64,000 nt of DNA from Demequina sp. NBRC 110051 (GTDB lineage: Bacteria > Actinomycetota > Actinomycetes > Actinomycetales > Demequinaceae): positions 62,001 to 126,000 of the forward strand of contig NZ_BBRH01000007.1 in the NCBI RefSeq assembly GCF_002090055.1. Reading direction: 5' to 3'. Below the pieces are notes generated by a model, which was not told the origin of the DNA, did not search any database, and worked only from the letters and a program-made list of their open reading frames with translations. Both the position numbers and the translations under genes were made by a program. Shown in pieces: positions 8,589 to 18,400 of this stretch (the first letter of the stretch is position 1; every line of letters begins with the position of its first letter).

Positions 8589-10483
8589 GCGTCCCCCTCG
8601 CGCGTCAAGTTCACCTCGAGGTCGCCCAGCAGCAGCGTGCCGATCACCTCGATCGCCTCGCTCGTGCCCGCCTCGATCTCCGCGCCACCGGCTCCGCGCA
8701 CCACCGTGCCGTTGGTCGAGCCCATGTCGGTGACAAACCAGCGGTCGCCGCGAGGCTCCAGCCGGGCGTGCACCTTCGAGATGGTGCGGGTGGCATCCAC
8801 GATGCCGATCCGGTCCGCCCCGCCCCCCGGCGTCGCGCGGCCGATCACGATGGGGCCGTCGGGCAACTCGTAGCGGTCCGCACCCACCTCGAGGCTCCAC
8901 GTGACGCGCCGCCTCGCGGCCAGCACCGTCCTGTCGTCCGCGTCGTCATCTGTTGCGGCCGATGCCGTGGCCGGCTCCTCCTGTTCGCTCGCCTCAGCGA
9001 TGGGCTCGGGAAGGGGCGGGAGGAGGCTCGGGACCGCGGCCGTCTCGGCCTCGGGTTCTGGGGTGGGCACCGACGGGGCCGGGGCCTGCTGCTGTGCCTG
9101 ACGGCGCGCCTCGACGAGCCACTGCGGCTCCGCCTCGCCCGTGGGCGCAGGGGCAAGGTACGGCGAGACCGCGGGCGCGACCGGAACCTCGGGCGCCGGC
9201 GCGACGGTGGGTGCCGGCGCGGGAGCCGGGACGGCGTCTGGCTCGGCGGCAGGGGCCGGCTCAGGTTCGCCGTCCCCAGCGGCATCCTGCGCAGCCGTGA
9301 GGTAGGGCGAGATGGCGAGGGTGTCGGTCGCGGCCTCGACGGGAGCGGGCGTGGGTGCCGAGGGCGCGGACGGTGCGCTGGGAACAGACGGTGCACTGGG
9401 AACAGACGGTGCACTGGGAGCCGACGTGGGGCTCGGCGCGGAGGCCACGCTGGGCTCCGTCGGAGCGCTCGGCGTCGCCGCCGCGACGACCGGGATGGCG
9501 GCGGATGCAGCATCGAGTGTGGGCGCCGACAGCGTCGGCACGTCGTCGGCCGAGGGCGCCGAGAGCGCGCGCATGTCGGCTGGCGGCGGCGTTGCCGCGG
9601 CGGGGGTGAACGGCGAGACGCGCTCGGGAGGCGTCGCCGTCCAGCCGGGCGGCAGGGATCCGCGGGACTCCTGCGCGGAGGCCGCGGCCGGCGCGTCCTC
9701 GTACGGCTCGACGGGAGCCGGGGGCGTCACCGGCGCGAAGGGCGTCACCGCGAGCGGCGCGACGGGCGGGCCGTCGGTCGCATGCTCCTGCGGCGCGGGC
9801 TCCGAGGCAGGATCGACCTCGGCCGGCGCGGCAGACGCGGGCGGCGCGTACGGAGACAGCGGCGACGAGGAGTGCTCGGCGGGCGTACGGGAGGCGACCG
9901 GGGCATCGGCCCCGTCCTCGGAGCGCAGCGCGAACGAGGAGGCGGCGACGGCCTGGGAGCGGATCGGACCCTGCTGAACCTCGGACGCACGACGGGCGGC
10001 CTCATCGGTGCGTCCCGCCATCGAGTAACGCCCCCACCCCAGGATGGACGCCCAGATGTGCGGCGCGAGCGCCGCGACCCAACTCAGTCCCGATGGCGCC
10101 TTGAGGCGCAGCTGAATGGTGCCCGAGCCATAGATCCACAGCACCCACCCCACGAGGGTGCCCAGCGCGTACGTCAGCGCACCCGCGAGAAGGGTGAGGC
10201 GAGCGGCGGGAGGTGCGGCATCGGCCTCCTGGAGGATCCAGGCGAACCCGGCGAGCATCGCGACCAGGCCCACGGCGCCGATGCCGCGGGCGAGGCCGAC
10301 GGCGACGCGCGACATGCGCGCCGCCTGTGCGGCCGCGACCCAGCGCATGACGGGCACGAAGGCGATGGCGCCGGACTGGCCCAGCTTGCGCAGCACCGCG
10401 CCCAGCGCGAGACCCATCCACACCAGGTCCACCACGAGCGCGACACCTATCGGCGCGAGAGCCATCAAGGCAACTGCTGTCAC
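8585..10483 (-). CDS. Membrane protein with long Pro/Ala linker and C-terminal FHA domain
   Basis: GTG at 10483 overlaps the transglutaminase stop (GTGA) and has GGGAAGGA upstream, giving 632 residues. The first 165 residues carry about five hydrophobic helices. Then comes a linker of roughly 350 residues dominated by Ala, Pro, Ser and Glu, including a repeat of the SAPSVP type encoded by three 18-bp units at 9369-9422. The C-terminus has an acidic DDDADDRTVLAARRR motif followed by a good FHA domain (IVIGRATPG, ISKVHARLEPRGDRW, TDMGSTNGT). The DDRTVL motif resembles the DDATRL repeats of the neighbouring protein and may be its own phosphothreonine switch. It probably links the membrane complex to kinase signalling. 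Confidence 0.8.
   Translation of the reverse strand: MTAVALMALAPIGVALVVDLVWMGLALGAVLRKLGQSGAIAFVPVMRWVAAAQAARMSRVAVGLARGIGAVGLVAMLAGFAWILQEADAAPPAARLTLLAGALTYALGTLVGWVLWIYGSGTIQLRLKAPSGLSWVAALAPHIWASILGWGRYSMAGRTDEAARRASEVQQGPIRSQAVAASSFALRSEDGADAPVASRTPAEHSSSPLSPYAPPASAAPAEVDPASEPAPQEHATDGPPVAPLAVTPFAPVTPPAPVEPYEDAPAAASAQESRGSLPPGWTATPPERVSPFTPAAATPPPADMRALSAPSADDVPTLSAPTLDAASAAIPVVAAATPSAPTEPSVASAPSPTSAPSAPSVPSAPSVPSAPSAPSAPTPAPVEAATDTLAISPYLTAAQDAAGDGEPEPAPAAEPDAVPAPAPAPTVAPAPEVPVAPAVSPYLAPAPTGEAEPQWLVEARRQAQQQAPAPSVPTPEPEAETAAVPSLLPPLPEPIAEASEQEEPATASAATDDDADDRTVLAARRRVTWSLEVGADRYELPDGPIVIGRATPGGGADRIGIVDATRTISKVHARLEPRGDRWFVTDMGSTNGTVVRGAGGAEIEAGTSEAIEVIGTLLLGDLEVNLTREGDA
8957..8972 (+). 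repeat. 16-mer repeat GGCCGATGCCGTGGCC (exact copy)
   Basis: Exact copy inside the linker of the FHA protein; the coding (minus) strand reads PATASA. Confidence 0.8.
9369..9422 (-). repeat. Three tandem 18-bp units in the FHA-protein linker
   Basis: Unit GACGGTGC[GA]CTGGGAACA occurs three times head to tail, the last unit ending GAGCC. It encodes a six-residue Ser/Ala/Pro/Val repeat. Replication slippage in a disordered linker explains it. Confidence 0.8.
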
Positions 10484-13068
10484 CGTGTTCCGTCCTTCCC
10501 TGACCCCACCGAGCCCGATCCCGGCCGCCCGCGGCGGCGGGCCGTCGCCCCAGTGTGGTCGCTGCGCCAGTGCTGGCGGTCGGTCTGTGTCGGCGTGCCG
10601 TGAGCCGCCGGAGCATTCGAGGGGGAATGCCATAGCGAGCGTAGCGACAGGCGCATCCTCAGCCGGGTGAACCACCCGCGCGAGGCCAACCAGTGCCGGC
10701 GATCGCTGTCGACAAGCTCCCAGAAGCGGTCCGCCTCCTCGCGCGAGGTGTCACGGCCCGAGAAGGTGGCGCGGTCGGTGAGCGTCGCGATGGTGCCCGC
10801 GTGCGGCGAGGCGTAGGCGGCGGCCACCTCCGCGCGGGTCGCGAGCGGCATGGCGTCAAAGCCGGCGTCGGCCGCGATGTCGAGGTACTCGTCCCATCCG
10901 CCGTGAACCGCCTCGGCCGGCTCGCGGCCGCGGCGTCGGCGCCTGCGGATCACCTTCCACAGGATGATGGCGAGGACGGGCCCGGTGAGGATCAGGACGG
11001 CGAGCAGGCTCAGGCCGGCGATCTGGACGATGGGCAGCCACCAGGCCGGCTCGGCGGGCTCCTCGATCTCGGCGGGCTCGGTGTCGTCCGACGTGCCGCG
11101 CTGGGTGGCCGGAGGCACGATCGCCTCGGCCTTCTCCGGGTCGAGGGGCGAGGCGAACTCGGGGTCGCGCTGCGAGGAAATGTCGGGCGAGACCGGGTTG
11201 GCGTGCTGCGGGGTGACGTCGATGGGCACCCACGCGCCCTCGGTGCCCTGCACCTCAACCCAGGCCGTCATGTTGGCGCCGCGGCACTCGCCGCCGTCAC
11301 ACACGGGCGCGACGTCGGCGTCCGTGCTGGCGAGCCGGGTGCCCAGCACCACGCGCGACGGGAAGCCCAGGGAGGAGGCGATGAGTGCCGTGGCGGCGGC
11401 GAACTGCTCGTCGTCACCCGCGGCGGCCACCAACTGAGCGTCGGACGCCCCGTCGCCCACCTCAGCGGCGCGCTCGTTCAGCGCGGTGAACAACCGGTCG
11501 ATGCGGTCGTAGGAATGCCCCGCCGCCGACGACACGAACGTGTACTGGCCCAGCTCGCTCACCCACCGCGAGCCCGGCTCGGGCTGCTCGAGGTCGTGGC
11601 TGAGGTAGCCGCGGGCACGCAGGCGCCGCACCAACTCCTCGAGACCCTCGCCGTCGCGCGACACGGACTGCTCGGCCACCCAGTCGCGCAGCGAGTCGGG
11701 GATGAGGGAGGCTGGCACGCTGCCGGCGCCGGGCGAGGAGCCCAGGTCGGCCACCGTGAGGTCGCCCTGCACGTAACCCGTGACCTCGTAGGTGTCGCCC
11801 GAGGCGACGCCCGACTCGAGGGCCATCACCCCGGCATCGGCCTCGGGCAGGTAATAGAAGTTGTCGACCAGTTGCGCGCGGCGCGGGCCGCCAAAGGTGA
11901 TGTCGCCCAGCTCGCCCACCACGGGCACCCATACGCCGCCGCCCGAGGAGATCCCGATCTGAGCCGTGACGGCGCTCGCGCCGTCGGGGCCGGGCAGTCG
12001 CGACGGGACGCGCTGGAAGCGCGCGGGGGCCGCACCCTCGGGGGCTGAGGCGCTGTAGGTGTCGCCGTCGAAGTACGGCAGCGAGGCGATCCGCACGCGG
12101 TCCACCGAGCCCTCGCCCACGGCGACAGTGAACAGCACCGCGTCGTACGCGTCGTCCGAGAAGTTCTCGCGGAACGAGGCCAGCGGCGTGATGGTCGAGT
12201 CGACCGTGAGGCGCGGCTCGATCGCGCTGCGGGCCACCTCGCGCGGCGTGGCCGCGGCGAGAGGCCCGGCGATCACCACGCCGAGGACCACCGCGGCGAC
12301 GAGCATCGCCAACCCGGCGCCGGCATCGGCCATCATCCTGTGCCTGGGCGTGCCGGCCAGGTGCGCGCCGCCGGCCGCGCGGGTGACCGCGATGGCGCGC
12401 CTGCGTGCGTACGAGGCTCTCCACGCGAACCACCCGAGGATGACCAGGAACTGCGCGAGCCCCACCACCAGCTCGCGGCTGACGAAGGTGCCCAGCGGCG
12501 CCCACGCGAGCGTGTCCGCACGGGTGACGGGGCCGATGAGAATCGCGAGCGCCTCGAGCGCGGCGAGCACGCCGGCGGCGGCTCCCCAGCGACGCTCGGA
12601 CCTCAGCGCCCACCACGACGCGAGGGTGGTGCCGGTCAGCAGCGCCGCGTAGACGGGCACGATCGTGGCGCGGTATTCGCCCAGCGGAAGGGGCAGGGTG
12701 ACGATGTCCTTCCAGCCCAGCACCGGTCCGCGCAGCAACTCAAACGCGGCGCCAAGGGCGGAGTCAACGCCGCTCGTGGCGCCGGGCACCACGAGCGCGA
12801 GGCCGCCTACGACGTAGACCGCGAGCGCGAGGAGCGCCGCCCGGCCGCCTCCCCACCGCAGCCGGTCACACAGCACGGCGATCGCCGCACCCGCTCCCAC
12901 CGCGAGGGCGGCCGAGGCCACGTAGCGGCTCGACTCGTAGACGGGGTACAGCGTCCAGGCGGCGACGGCCGCGCCGGCCGCCATGAACGCGGCGTTGAGC
13001 AGCGCGAAAGAGAGCGTCGTGGTGGCGGTCCGGGTGCGCCGGCCGGGACGCGAAGCGCGCGCGTTCAT
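10480..13068 (-). CDS. TgpA-like transglutaminase-fold membrane protein with substituted catalytic residues
   Basis: ATG at 13068 overlaps the DUF58 stop (ATGA), giving 862 residues. The N-terminal half has about seven membrane helices and resembles TgpA. A periplasmic transglutaminase-like domain follows at about 440-625, then a membrane helix (about 690-712) and a cytoplasmic tail with a DUF4129-like segment. In active members the core reads C-E-Q-F-A, then H-A-W-V-E, then D. Here the same places read GDDEQFAAA (Cys to Asp, about 552), MTAWVEVQ (His to Thr, about 600) and WVPIDVTP (Asp kept). It is thus probably a non-catalytic pseudoenzyme. MoxR, DUF58 and TgpA-like genes often occur together and may act in chaperoning or assembly of envelope complexes. 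Confidence 0.8.
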   Translation of the reverse strand: MNARASRPGRRTRTATTTLSFALLNAAFMAAGAAVAAWTLYPVYESSRYVASAALAVGAGAAIAVLCDRLRWGGGRAALLALAVYVVGGLALVVPGATSGVDSALGAAFELLRGPVLGWKDIVTLPLPLGEYRATIVPVYAALLTGTTLASWWALRSERRWGAAAGVLAALEALAILIGPVTRADTLAWAPLGTFVSRELVVGLAQFLVILGWFAWRASYARRRAIAVTRAAGGAHLAGTPRHRMMADAGAGLAMLVAAVVLGVVIAGPLAAATPREVARSAIEPRLTVDSTITPLASFRENFSDDAYDAVLFTVAVGEGSVDRVRIASLPYFDGDTYSASAPEGAAPARFQRVPSRLPGPDGASAVTAQIGISSGGGVWVPVVGELGDITFGGPRRAQLVDNFYYLPEADAGVMALESGVASGDTYEVTGYVQGDLTVADLGSSPGAGSVPASLIPDSLRDWVAEQSVSRDGEGLEELVRRLRARGYLSHDLEQPEPGSRWVSELGQYTFVSSAAGHSYDRIDRLFTALNERAAEVGDGASDAQLVAAAGDDEQFAAATALIASSLGFPSRVVLGTRLASTDADVAPVCDGGECRGANMTAWVEVQGTEGAWVPIDVTPQHANPVSPDISSQRDPEFASPLDPEKAEAIVPPATQRGTSDDTEPAEIEEPAEPAWWLPIVQIAGLSLLAVLILTGPVLAIILWKVIRRRRRRGREPAEAVHGGWDEYLDIAADAGFDAMPLATRAEVAAAYASPHAGTIATLTDRATFSGRDTSREEADRFWELVDSDRRHWLASRGWFTRLRMRLSLRSLWHSPSNAPAAHGTPTQTDRQHWRSDHTGATARRRGRPGSGSVGSGKDGTR

Positions 13069-14441
13069 GCCGCACCCCTCGCGAGCAGCTGGCGCAGGTC
13101 GTCGAGGATGCCCAAGCTCAGCAGCCGCGTGCGGCCCAGGGCGTGAAGGCCGGGCTCGGAGTGCGGGTCGCACACCACCGCAGCGACGGCGACGTCCGCG
13201 GGAAAGGCGAGGGAGGCCGCCGAGATGTCGGGCAGCGCCGCCTGGGAGCCGGTCACCAGGAACGCGAGCGAGGTGTCGTTGGTGACCTCGACCAGCATGC
13301 GCGTGAGGCTCGTCATCGCGACCACGTGAGGGCTGCGGTCCACGCCGGACAGGTCGTCGAGCAGGCGGCGCGGGGTGGTCACCGCGAGCTGCTCAAGGGA
13401 CCGCACACTTGCGCGCGCAAATTCCGGCACCTCGCCCGAGACGACCACCTGCACGTCGCGCCCGTCGCGCACCGCGCGCACGCCCAGCGAGCCGACGGCT
13501 GAGACCGCCATCTCGAACTCGGCGTCGTCCGCGTAGGAGCGCTCGTCGAGGTCGAGCACGATCGACAGGGTGGAGCGCCGCGTCTCCTCGAACTGGCGCA
13601 CCATCAGGGTGCCGGTCTTCGCCGTCGACTTCCAGTGAATCTGGCGCTGCGCGTCGCCGCGCGCGTACTCGCGCACCGCGTGAAAGGAGATGTCCTCGTT
13701 GGTGAGGGTGCGCGTGGAGCGGCCCTCGAGGTCGCGCACAAAGCCCTGGGAGGTGCTGGGCACGGCGATCGTCACGGGGTGGATGTAGAGGGTCTGGACG
13801 TCCGCCCAGTGGAAGGTGCGCTGCAGCAGCCGCAGCGGGTCCGAACGCGTGGTGGTCGCGGGGCCCACGTCGACGATGCCGCGGCGCGTGGCGGGGATCA
13901 CGATGGGCTCGGTGTGCTCGTGCCCCCGCCTCAGCAGCGGCACCTGGAAGTCGATGAGCCCCTCGCCGACGGGCACGTCGACCCTGCCCGGAAGCGCCAC
14001 ACGGGACGCGGGGTTGCGCACCACGATCTCGGCCTCGGCGGCGTGGCCGGCGACCACGGCATCGTGGAGCAGCCGGAAGTCCACCTCGTACGGCTCGCGC
14101 CCCACCAGGAACGGCAGCGCGATGAGCAGCAGCACCAGGCCCACGGCCGCGCCGATGAGGAACTCGCCCCACCCGAGCACCAGGCCCACCACGGCGCCCG
14201 CGAGGGTCCACACGATGACGGCCCACCCCGCGGCCGTCGTGACCGAGCGCACCGCATCCCACGCGCGCGACACCCACGCCGCGACCACGCGCGACACCCG
14301 CAGCGCCCACAGCCCCAGCGCCACCCAGCGTCCGCGACCCTCGTCCGAGACCTGCGTGTGGGTGCGCGTGTATCCCGTGCGGGTGTGATCCGCTCGGGTG
14401 CGGGTGCCGGTGTCGCCGCGGCGGCGGGTGCGGGTGGCCAT
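13065..14441 (-). CDS. DUF58 domain-containing membrane protein
   Basis: This 458-residue protein starts at ATG 14441, 3 bp after the moxR stop. A basic N-terminus rich in RTRT is followed by two adjacent hydrophobic segments around residues 75-115. The large cytoplasmic domain carries the DUF58 hallmark VREYARGDAQRQIHWKSTAKTG (about 255-277, including the R-x-Y-x-x-G-D and I-x-W-x-x-S-A parts). A von Willebrand A-like fold follows (SIVLDLDERSY, about 295). DUF58 proteins are regular partners of MoxR AAA ATPases, with which they are thought to remodel or activate client proteins. In this operon the likely clients are the transglutaminase-fold protein or the secretion complex, but that is inference. 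Confidence 0.88.
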   Translation of the reverse strand: MATRTRRRGDTGTRTRADHTRTGYTRTHTQVSDEGRGRWVALGLWALRVSRVVAAWVSRAWDAVRSVTTAAGWAVIVWTLAGAVVGLVLGWGEFLIGAAVGLVLLLIALPFLVGREPYEVDFRLLHDAVVAGHAAEAEIVVRNPASRVALPGRVDVPVGEGLIDFQVPLLRRGHEHTEPIVIPATRRGIVDVGPATTTRSDPLRLLQRTFHWADVQTLYIHPVTIAVPSTSQGFVRDLEGRSTRTLTNEDISFHAVREYARGDAQRQIHWKSTAKTGTLMVRQFEETRRSTLSIVLDLDERSYADDAEFEMAVSAVGSLGVRAVRDGRDVQVVVSGEVPEFARASVRSLEQLAVTTPRRLLDDLSGVDRSPHVVAMTSLTRMLVEVTNDTSLAFLVTGSQAALPDISAASLAFPADVAVAAVVCDPHSEPGLHALGRTRLLSLGILDDLRQLLARGAA

Positions 14442-14444
14442 CGA

Positions 14445-15410
14445 CTAGCGCAGGTCCTGCTGGCTGGGAGGTGCGGTGTCGAGGAGGACCTGGCCGATGA
14501 CGGCGGTGGCGGTGACACCGTCGAACTCCGCCTCGGGGTCAAGGATCAGGCGGTGGGCGAGGACGGGCTCGGCGAGCGTCTTGACGTCGTCGGGCGTCAC
14601 GTACGTGCGTCCGTGGGCGAGGGCCCAGGCGCGGCAGCCGCGCGACAGGGCGAGCGCTCCACGCACGGACACGCCCAGCCGCACCTGGGTGGCCTGACGG
14701 GTCGCGTCCACGATGCGGGCGATGTAATCAAGAATCAGCGGGCTGGTGTGCACCTCGCGCGCGAGCGCCGTCATGGCCGCGATGGTCTGCAGCTCCGCGA
14801 TCTGTGGCACGGTCACCTTGGTGGGCCGGCCCGCGTCGAGAATCTGCAGCGTGGCGCCGTGGTCGGGATAGCCCAGCGACGTGCGCATCATGAAGCGATC
14901 CAACTGGGCCTCGGGCAACGGATACGTTCCCGCCTGCTCGACGGGGTTCTGGGTCGCGACCACCATGAACGGCGAGCCGGCCTGACGCGTGATCCCGTCA
15001 ACGGTGACCGATCCCTCCTCCATCACCTCGAGCAGCGCCGACTGCGTCTTGGGGCTCGCGCGGTTGATCTCGTCCGCGAGCACCACGTTGGCGAAGATGG
15101 GGCCCGCGTGGAACTCGAACTCGCCCTTGGACTGGTCGTACACCGTGATGCCGGTCACGTCGCCGGGCAGCAGGTCGGGCGTGAACTGGATGCGCGTGCT
15201 GGTGCCCTTGATGGTCTGGGCGATCGCGCGCGCGAGCGAGGTCTTGCCGGTACCGGGCACGTCTTCGAGCAGCAGGTGGCCCTGCGAGATCATCGCCGTG
15301 AACCCGAGCTCCACCACGTGGCGCTTGCCGAGCACCGCGCGCTCGACGTTGTCGGTCAGGGCGGCGAACGTCGCGGCGAACCAGTCGCTCTGCTCGTCGG
15401 TCACGCTCAT
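14445..15410 (-). CDS. moxR: MoxR-family AAA+ ATPase
   Basis: ATG at 15410 follows an AAGGAG Shine-Dalgarno six bases upstream and gives 321 residues, the usual MoxR length. Walker A is EDVPGTGKTSLA (about residue 45), Walker B VVLADEINRASPKTQSALLE (about 110), sensor 1 VVATQNPVEQAGTYPLPEAQLDRF (about 150), and a C-terminal AAA lid contains VRLGVSVRGALALSR. It is a cytoplasmic hexameric ATPase expected to act on or with the DUF58 protein downstream. It sits 49 bp after the Ig-like protein gene, a gap that contains a 15/16 copy of the dispersed 16-mer, so it may have a promoter of its own. Confidence 0.93.
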   Translation of the reverse strand: MSVTDEQSDWFAATFAALTDNVERAVLGKRHVVELGFTAMISQGHLLLEDVPGTGKTSLARAIAQTIKGTSTRIQFTPDLLPGDVTGITVYDQSKGEFEFHAGPIFANVVLADEINRASPKTQSALLEVMEEGSVTVDGITRQAGSPFMVVATQNPVEQAGTYPLPEAQLDRFMMRTSLGYPDHGATLQILDAGRPTKVTVPQIAELQTIAAMTALAREVHTSPLILDYIARIVDATRQATQVRLGVSVRGALALSRGCRAWALAHGRTYVTPDDVKTLAEPVLAHRLILDPEAEFDGVTATAVIGQVLLDTAPPSQQDLR

Positions 15411-15440
15411 GCTGGGCTCCTTGGGTGGGGGTCTATGGAC

Positions 15441-15456
15441 GGCCGATGCCGTGGCT
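15441..15456 (+). repeat. 16-mer repeat, intergenic copy (15 of 16 bases)
   Basis: GGCCGATGCCGTGGCT lies just beyond the stop of the Ig-like gene and upstream of moxR, so it is non-coding here. Confidence 0.75.
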
Positions 15457-15459
15457 GGG

Positions 15460-18400
15460 TTACGGTGCCGGGCTCGGCGGCGTCGACGGGTCGGTGGGCT
15501 CGGGAGACGGGTCCGTGGGGTCCGGGGAGGGGTCGGTGGGCTCGGGGTCGGGCTCCACCGGCTCTGGAATCTTGCCCCCGCACTCGATGAACCAGGAGGT
15601 CCAACTTTCGACCGCGTCAAGATTGCCTTGGAAGTCGATCGTGACCCTTGCGTGGGTAATCTGCCACGGGTTCTGCGCAGGCACGCCCGCGGCGTTCCTG
15701 GCCCATTCAACGTTTGCGATTCGCCAATCAGAACCCAGGCCACGAACCTGAACCTCGACGCCCTGGCTAGCACCGTCGCGCTCCGAAACGGTGCAACGCG
15801 CGAAGTACACCTCAGTCGCGTACGCCGGCGAACCTGTCTGCGGCCCCACGGTCGCGCCGGCTTGTGAGCACACGCGGCCCACGCTCGGGAGCTCGACGCA
15901 GTTGTAGGCGGTCAAGGTGAATGTGCGTCCGATCGGAAGATCGGAAGCATCCAAGTCACGCTGACGAATCAGGTCTCCGCCGTCAACTCGGTAGTAAGCC
16001 TCGAATCCACGCGCGGCTACGACACGTGGCATCTGCGAGTAACCGGTGTCGCACTGAGTTCCCCACGACGAACTGTCGCAGCGGGTATCGGCGCGGTAGC
16101 CGCGCTCGACCTGGGGCGCACCGGGGTCAACGAAGGTGTAGACGTCTTCGACGGTCTGGCTGCTCTCGCCGTAGACGTCGCCACCCCATCGGCTTTCCGC
16201 ACAGACGACGAAGTCGATCGCCTCATTGGGCTCGATTCCTGAGGTGACCGACACCCGCCCGCCCGCGGCAGGCGCAGACGGGTCGCATCGGCCGTTGGAC
16301 CCAACGCCCACGTACGTGGTCGAGCCAGCGCCCGCCGATACAACCTGAGCAGTAAAGGTCACCTTCGTGCCATCCGAATTTCCCGTCCACGCGACGTTGC
16401 TGACACGTGGGCCACCCACGCCGTTGGCGGTGATGGTGACGGACTCACCCTGCTCGCTCGACGTGCCCACGGGAGGCAGTTCGAACCGCGTCACGGGCGT
16501 GATGGTGATCTGGGTGGGCTCGTTGGAGCCGATCGCGAAGCCGTCGACGGACACCGAGCCGGCGCGCGAGACGTTCGCGCTCGCCGTAGCGCCGCTCGCG
16601 GCCTCGAGCCGCACGGACCGCGTCGAGGCGTCGGTGATCGTCATCGAGACGTCGACCTTGCCGCCGTCGGCCCCGGCCTGGGTGGGCTCCCAGGTCACCT
16701 GGGTGAGCTTCGCGGGAGGAGCATAGGACCAGGCGGTGGTCGAGGCCGAGCCGTCCGAGGCACCCACCGCATTGACGGCGACGGCCGTGTACTGGCGCTT
16801 CTCGCCATTGGGAACGCCGGTGATCTGGCTGCACGCGCCGGCCGCGGTGCAGGTCGCCACCTCGGTGCCGTCGCGGGTGATGCGGAATCCGGTGACCTTG
16901 GGGTACGACTGTGCGGCCGCGCCGGGGGTCACCGCGAGGGTGACCGTGCCGTCGCCATAGGACGCCTGCGCGAGGGAGGCCGGCCCGGCGGGGTATCCCT
17001 GGAGGTCGAGGCTGACCCTGCCCAGGCGCTCACCGGAGCTGAGCCGCTCCTGGGCGTCACGGACCACGAAGGTGGCGTCGCAGACGGCACCGGGGGCATC
17101 GGCCGACCACGAGGCTCGCACCGTGGTGGCGGAGGTGACAGCGAAACTCACGCCGCGGCATGTCGCGTCGGTGCTGACCGACACCAGCTCGAGAGGAGTG
17201 CCCGGCAGGGGGTTGACCTCGCCCGCGGCACCGATGACGGTGATCTCACACGACGAGCCCTCGTCCTGAGAGCACTGCTTCGACACCGAGCCGCCCTTGG
17301 GAAGCGTGGACGGCGCGGGTCCCACCTCGAGCGAGAGGGTCACCGCCGGGGTCTCGGGGTCGGAGGGCAGCGACACGGTCACCGTGTCGAGCGCGCCGGG
17401 GATCGCGGTGTCGGTGGAGGCAATCTGCAGGACCGTGCCAGCACGCGTGACCGTGAACTGTTCACCCTGGTAGGTGTAGGCAAACTCGACGGCACGGCCC
17501 GTGGCACCTGGGGGCCAGGTCACCATGTCCGCAAGGTCGAAGGCGGCGGAGTCTCCGGGCGAGATCTCGAGCGACGCTCCCGTGAGAATCGGCTGGGGCG
17601 CCGCCGGGATGACCACGATCGGCACCGGGAGCACGGTGGACTCGTCCTGACCGTCGACCGTGACCGGCACCGAGCAGGTGTCCGAATACGGCTCGCCCTC
17701 GCCCGCGCTGTAGCGCACCACGGTGCCAGCGACGAAGGTGCAGCGGCCCTCGGCGCGCACCCCGCTGGCCGCGACGCCGTCTCCGTCGATCGTAAAGGTC
17801 GTCTCGGGGGGCAGCGCGATCAGGCTCGCGAGATCGATGTCGATGCTCTCGCCCTCGTTGACCTCGGGCGCCTGGAAAGTGTCGCGCAGCGCGACGCGGA
17901 TCTCCTCGTTGCCGGGGATGCGCAGGAAGCCGTAGGACGTCACGGTCTCGCCCGCGAAGCTCTCACCGGTCACCTGGAACGGGATGAGGCGGCCGGTCTC
18001 GGGCAGCGGCCCCGCGATGCTCCATGCCGTCACCTCGAGATCGGGCTCATCGCCCCACAGCGACAGGGCCAGCGAGCCCGCGTCACCGCCGCCCCAGGAC
18101 ACGCGGTCGGTGAGCACATCCACGCCCGTGGTGAAGGTCTCACGGTTGTCCGAGGTCAGCACCGTGTCCGCCACGATCGGCACGTCGGCGATGGGCTCGC
18201 GCACGGCCTTAAGAATGATGCGGCCGATCGAGGTCGAGCCTTGCGAGTTGGCGACGGTGTAGGTGTAGGCGAGCGTCCCCGGCTCGGTGCCGACCTCGAG
18301 CGTCACGCGCTCGTCGTCGACCTCAACCAAGTGAGCGTCGAGCTGCGCATACTCGCTCGATTCGGGATCGGCATCGGGACGCACCTGCGTCAGGGTGAGC

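Noticed and set aside
15460-15600. C-terminal cell-wall sorting signal on the giant surface protein
   Set aside because: The tail is Pro/Asp/Ser/Thr repeat with no LPXTG-like motif and no terminal hydrophobic helix.
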